This document shows, piece after piece, positions 14,768 to 17,574 of a DNA stretch of 17,574 bases. The translations under genes and the position numbers were made by a program. The DNA is from an uncultured bacterium (GTDB lineage Bacteria; Bacteroidota; Bacteroidia; Bacteroidales; Bacteroidaceae): contig CALZMB010000013.1 in the NCBI GenBank assembly GCA_945788485.1, positions 1 to 17,574 on the forward strand, in the 5' to 3' direction. How positions within the stretch are numbered: the first letter of the stretch is position 1; each line of letters begins with the position of its first letter. The notes below the pieces were generated by a model. The model was not told the DNA's origin. It saw only the letters and a list, made by a program, of their open reading frames with translations, and ran no database searches.

Positions 14768-15790
14768 TTATCTCATGAGGAAAGAGAAGCGGTCAACGTT
14801 CTTCAGTGCTATGCCAGCACCTTTTGCTACAGAATGGAGCGGGTCGTCGGCGATGTGGAAAGGAATGTTGATCTTGTTCTGGAGGCGTTTGTCAAGGCCG
14901 CGGAGCAGCGCGCCGCCGCCAGAGAGATAGATGCCGTTCTTCACAATGTCGGCATAAAGCTCTGGCGGTGTGTTCTCAAGAGCGTTGAGCACTGCATTCT
15001 CAATCTTCACGATTGTCTTGTCGAGACAGTGTGCAATCTCCTGATAGCATACCGGCACTTCCATAGGCAGGGCGGTGATGCGGTTCGGACCGTGTATGAC
15101 GTAGTCTTCGGGCGCCTCGTCGCCGAGGTCTGTGAGTGCAGAGCCGACATGTATCTTGATGCGTTCTGCCATACGCTCAGAGACTTTCACGTTGTGTTGT
15201 CTTGACATATACTCCTGGATGTCGGCCGTGAGGTCGTCGCCTGCTGTTCTGATAGAGTTGTTCGATACGATGCCGCCGAGCGAGATGACAGCTATCTCGG
15301 TAGAGCCGCCACCTATATCGACTATCATGTTTCCTTCAGGAGCTTCAACGTCAATGCCGATGCCGATGGCTGCTGCCATAGGTTCAAATATGAGATAGAC
15401 GTCGCGGCCGTCAGCATGTTCTGCCGAATCGCGCACTGCACGCAGCTCGACTTCTGTCGAACCTGACGGTACGCCGATGACCATGCGGAGCGACGGAGAG
15501 AAGAGACGGCTGCCGGAGTGGACCATCTTTATCAGTCCGCGCATCATCTGCTCGCAAGCGGAGAAGTCGGCTATCACGCCATCGCGCAACGGACGTATCG
15601 TGCGGATGTTGTCGTGCGTCTTCTCGTACATCATTTTTGCTTTGGCGCCTACAGCTATCATCTTGTCTGTGCGGCGGTCGAGAGCAACAACCGAAGGCTC
15701 GTCAACAACAATCTTGTCATCACTGATGATTATGGTGTTGGCGGTGCCGAGGTCCATTGCTATTTCTTGTACAAATGAGAGGAATCCCAT
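14768..15790 (-). CDS. mreB: MreB, bacterial actin of the elongasome
   Basis: 340 residues, the normal MreB length. Actin-fold motifs: phosphate-1 DLGTANT (13-19), IGVPSGSTEVELRAV in subdomain I, phosphate-2 IVDIGGGSTEIAVISLGG (about 156-173), and the adenosine motif LSGGGALLRG near the C-terminus. The N-terminus MGFLSFVQEIAMDLG is a short amphipathic-looking segment of the kind that binds membrane. It forms ATP-dependent curved filaments under the inner membrane and orients the MreCD-PBP2-RodA machinery encoded next. ATG at 15790 lies 55 nt after the stop of the IMP cyclohydrolase gene. Confidence 0.98.
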   Translation of the reverse strand: MGFLSFVQEIAMDLGTANTIIISDDKIVVDEPSVVALDRRTDKMIAVGAKAKMMYEKTHDNIRTIRPLRDGVIADFSACEQMMRGLIKMVHSGSRLFSPSLRMVIGVPSGSTEVELRAVRDSAEHADGRDVYLIFEPMAAAIGIGIDVEAPEGNMIVDIGGGSTEIAVISLGGIVSNNSIRTAGDDLTADIQEYMSRQHNVKVSERMAERIKIHVGSALTDLGDEAPEDYVIHGPNRITALPMEVPVCYQEIAHCLDKTIVKIENAVLNALENTPPELYADIVKNGIYLSGGGALLRGLDKRLQNKINIPFHIADDPLHSVAKGAGIALKNVDRFSFLMR

Positions 15791-15845
15791 AATGTCTGTA
15801 TGTTTTGTTTGTTATGTCTGGTGTTCTGGTGTTCTGTGCCGTGGC

Positions 15846-16448
15846 TTAAGCCTGCTGCTGCTCAAACCATGCGTTGATGGCGGTGTCGTAGTGGCTGCTG
15901 ACGCCGAAAGCGCGTGTAGCGAACAGTCGTCTCTGCGCTTCTGTCGTCTTCGCGCCTTGCTCGTTCACGATGTCGAGCAACATTCCGTATTCGGCTTTTG
16001 AAGGTATGATGACGACATCCTTGAAGTTCTTTGCGCCGGCGCGGATGAGCGAGATGCCGCCTATGTCGATTTTCTCTATGATGTCTGCCTGTGACGCTCC
16101 GCTTGCCACTGTCTGCTCGAAAGGATAGAGGTCAACGATGACGAGATCTATCTCTGGTATCTCATATTGTGCCATCTGCTCTCTGTCGCCCTCGTTGTCA
16201 CGTCGTGCGAGGATGCCTCCGAACACTTTCGGATGCAGTGTCTTCACTCTCCCTCCAAGGATGGAAGGATATGTCGTCACGTCTTCTACTTTCTGACACT
16301 CATATCCCAATGATTCGATGAATGTCTGTGTGCCTCCGGTAGAGAGGAATTTGACGCCTTCGCTGTTCAGCTTCTCCAGCAACTGGTTGAGCCCGTCTTT
16401 GTGAAACACTGATATCAGTGCTGTCTTGATTGTCTTTGTTTCTGCCAT
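15846..16448 (-). CDS. purH: Stand-alone IMP cyclohydrolase (N-terminal half of PurH only)
   Basis: A 200-residue protein equal to the MGS-like IMP cyclohydrolase domain of bifunctional PurH (usually about 510 residues), which closes FAICAR to IMP in the last step of purine synthesis. Motifs: STGGT (36-40), TYPSILGGRVKTLHPKVFGG (59-78), DLYPF (106-110), EKIDIGGISLIRAGAKN (125-141). Positions known as catalytic in the human enzyme map to K69, Y108, D128 and K140, all conserved, so the domain should be active. It ends SSHYDTAINAWFEQQQA then TAA, at the domain boundary; only 55 nt follow before mreB, so the AICAR transformylase half is absent here. A clean end argues against a frameshift. A separate transformylase gene elsewhere is expected. 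Confidence 0.93.
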   Translation of the reverse strand: MAETKTIKTALISVFHKDGLNQLLEKLNSEGVKFLSTGGTQTFIESLGYECQKVEDVTTYPSILGGRVKTLHPKVFGGILARRDNEGDREQMAQYEIPEIDLVIVDLYPFEQTVASGASQADIIEKIDIGGISLIRAGAKNFKDVVIIPSKAEYGMLLDIVNEQGAKTTEAQRRLFATRAFGVSSHYDTAINAWFEQQQA

Positions 16449-16545
16449 GTCTTTGTCTTTCTGTGTTCAAATGCTATGTATTGTTGTTTTCTCTTGTCTT
16501 TCTGCCAAAGTCTCCGCGGCGTGGCGGGGAAACGGTCTGGCAATG

Positions 16546-17016
16546 TCATTCCGCGTTTTTCTTGAGCTGAATGCCTACATCGTTTATCCCGGGCAGGATT
16601 TCGCGTTTCATGTTATGCCTCACCTTGACGTGTATGCTGTCGCCGTGCAGATAGAAGTGTTTGCGTAGCGGCAGGTCGAACTGATAGATGGTGACGCCGT
16701 GTCCGAGCATGTTCCCGCGTCGGTCGGTGACATGACAAGTGATGGTGTCGTTTATTGTCTGTCTTGACGGGAATACTGTTTGGTCAACGACGATGTGAAG
16801 GTTCTGGAAGGGATAGATGTCGCTGATGCGCAGTTTTAGAGTGAGAGCGTATGTGCCGCTCTCTTTCAGAGAGTCTATCCCGAACTCGAGAGCCTTGTTT
16901 TTCTCCCATCCCTCGGTGTTGGCATGCTGGTAGTTGTTATAGACGATGCTGTTGTCACATGCCGTCAGGCATATCACCGTGAGAAGTATCGTCAGTGCTA
17001 TGGTTGCTCTTCTCAT
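16546..17016 (-). CDS. gldH: GldH-family gliding-motility-type lipoprotein
   Basis: 156 residues from ATG 17016. This start is chosen because it opens a lipoprotein signal, MRRATIALTILLTVICLTAC, with lipobox L-T-A-C and lipidated Cys 20; the open frame upstream adds only a very basic tail that is antisense-free but overlaps ricT further. The mature part (DNSIVYNNYQH, WEKNKALEFGIDSLKESGTY, then LKLRISDIYPFQNLHIVVDQT and the C-terminal DVGIQLKK) fits GldH, a lipoprotein first defined by gliding in Flavobacterium but kept in many non-gliding Bacteroidales, where its role is unclear. The first 62 nt overlap the 3' end of ricT in another frame. Confidence 0.85.
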   Translation of the reverse strand: MRRATIALTILLTVICLTACDNSIVYNNYQHANTEGWEKNKALEFGIDSLKESGTYALTLKLRISDIYPFQNLHIVVDQTVFPSRQTINDTITCHVTDRRGNMLGHGVTIYQFDLPLRKHFYLHGDSIHVKVRHNMKREILPGINDVGIQLKKNAE

Positions 17017-17574
17017 TCTTGCGCGGTTTCTTCTTCTTCTTTTTCTTTGCTTTGTCAAAGCGTGTGATGTCTTCGCTTTCAATGAGGTCTTTGGGCTTTG
17101 CGGCGCTGAGGTCCGTCTCCTCGTCGTTCAGTTCGGCGGGTTTCTCGCCCCTTTTGTTCATCTCGATAATCTCGTTGGCACGTTCGGCAGAGATTGTCTC
17201 AAGGTTTGCGGCGAGGCGCTTGTCCGTCGAGTATGTCACTGTCCCGGCGAGAATATCCTGCTTGAAGAAGTAGTAGTCGCCGTCCTGTGTGGTGAGCACT
17301 GCATCTTTTGGCGGCAGTTTCTTGCCTGCCTCGAGATATGTGTCAACCTCGTAGTTCAGGCAACATTTCAGTTTTGCGCACATTCCCGCCAGTTTCTGTG
17401 GGTTGAGCGAGATGTCCTGGAATCGTGCGGCGTTGGTTGAGACGCTTGAGAACGACTTCATCCATGTGGCGCAGCAGAGTTCTCTGCCGCATGGGCCAGT
17501 GCCTCCTATTCGTCCTGCCTCCTGTCGTGCGCCGATCTGTTTCATTTCTATCCTGACGCGGAAGACTTCTGCCA
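16955..17574 (-). CDS. ricT: RicT/YaaT-like PSP1 C-terminal domain protein, 5' end outside window
   Basis: About 205 C-terminal residues are visible; the frame stays open to the window edge (AEVFRVRIEMKQIGARQEAGRIGG upstream of what looks like an internal Met), so the gene starts beyond 17574. The Cys-rich core GPCGRELCC, then MCAKLKCCLNYE, is diagnostic of the PSP1/YaaT (RicT) family, which in Bacillus binds an iron-sulfur cluster in a complex affecting RNA maturation; in Bacteroidetes the role is less known. The C-terminal 70 residues are charged and probably disordered, with a poly-lysine run (KAKKKKKKKPRKNEKS). It overlaps gldH by 62 nt, placing both in one transcript that probably continues into the purH-mre block. 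Confidence 0.92.
   Translation of the reverse strand, partial: AEVFRVRIEMKQIGARQEAGRIGGTGPCGRELCCATWMKSFSSVSTNAARFQDISLNPQKLAGMCAKLKCCLNYEVDTYLEAGKKLPPKDAVLTTQDGDYYFFKQDILAGTVTYSTDKRLAANLETISAERANEIIEMNKRGEKPAELNDEETDLSAAKPKDLIESEDITRFDKAKKKKKKKPRKNEKSNHSTDDTSHGDMPDGM

Noticed and set aside
15846..16448. Frameshifted purH pseudogene
   Set aside because: The frame stops at the natural domain boundary, the catalytic residues are intact, and the following 55 nt are too short to contain remains of the transformylase half.

Overview
The window looks like chromosome of a Gram-negative Bacteroidales bacterium, most likely near Prevotellaceae. Evidence: several start regions carry the Bacteroidetes -7 element TAnnTTTG; GldH and an elongated RodA are lineage-typical; and the Mre/PBP2/RodA block sits behind an IMP cyclohydrolase gene. 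Base composition is moderately GC-rich in genes and AT-rich between them. All identifications come from reading motifs; no search was run.

Layout. (1) 1-907, minus: a CobW/YjiA-family metal-chaperone GTPase, cut by the window edge inside a very histidine-rich stretch. (2) 1142-4177, plus, divergent from it: a secreted GH31 glycosidase of the alpha-xylosidase type with a PA14 insert. (3) 4178-4608: a convergent intergenic region with strong hairpins and two identical 38-bp GC-rich structured repeats. (4) 4609-6489, minus: kdsD and kdsA, two consecutive enzymes of KDO (lipopolysaccharide core sugar) synthesis. (5) 6490-7247: a long non-coding gap with a 22-bp-period triple repeat. (6) 7248-7718, minus: a small exported protein of unknown function. 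(7) 7933-9620, plus: a flavin reductase-like protein, an SGNH hydrolase and a 52-residue rubredoxin, ending at a perfect 22-bp hairpin. (8) 9803-17574, minus: rodA, mrdA (PBP2), mreD, mreC, mreB, a stand-alone IMP cyclohydrolase (the N-terminal half of PurH), gldH and ricT (5' end outside the window). In transcription order this reads ricT-gldH-purH(N)-mreB-mreC-mreD-mrdA-rodA.

How the genes fit together. The last block encodes the elongasome: MreB filaments, the MreC/MreD membrane link, the PBP2 transpeptidase and the RodA glycosyltransferase. kdsA/kdsD add outer-membrane biogenesis, so much of the window concerns the cell envelope. KdsA carries the full metal-site residue set of the class II enzymes. 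No phage, plasmid, insertion-sequence, toxin or defence genes were seen, and no rRNA or tRNA was recognised. The least explained parts are non-coding: the repeat pair at 4393-4530 and the periodic repeat at 6900-6962.
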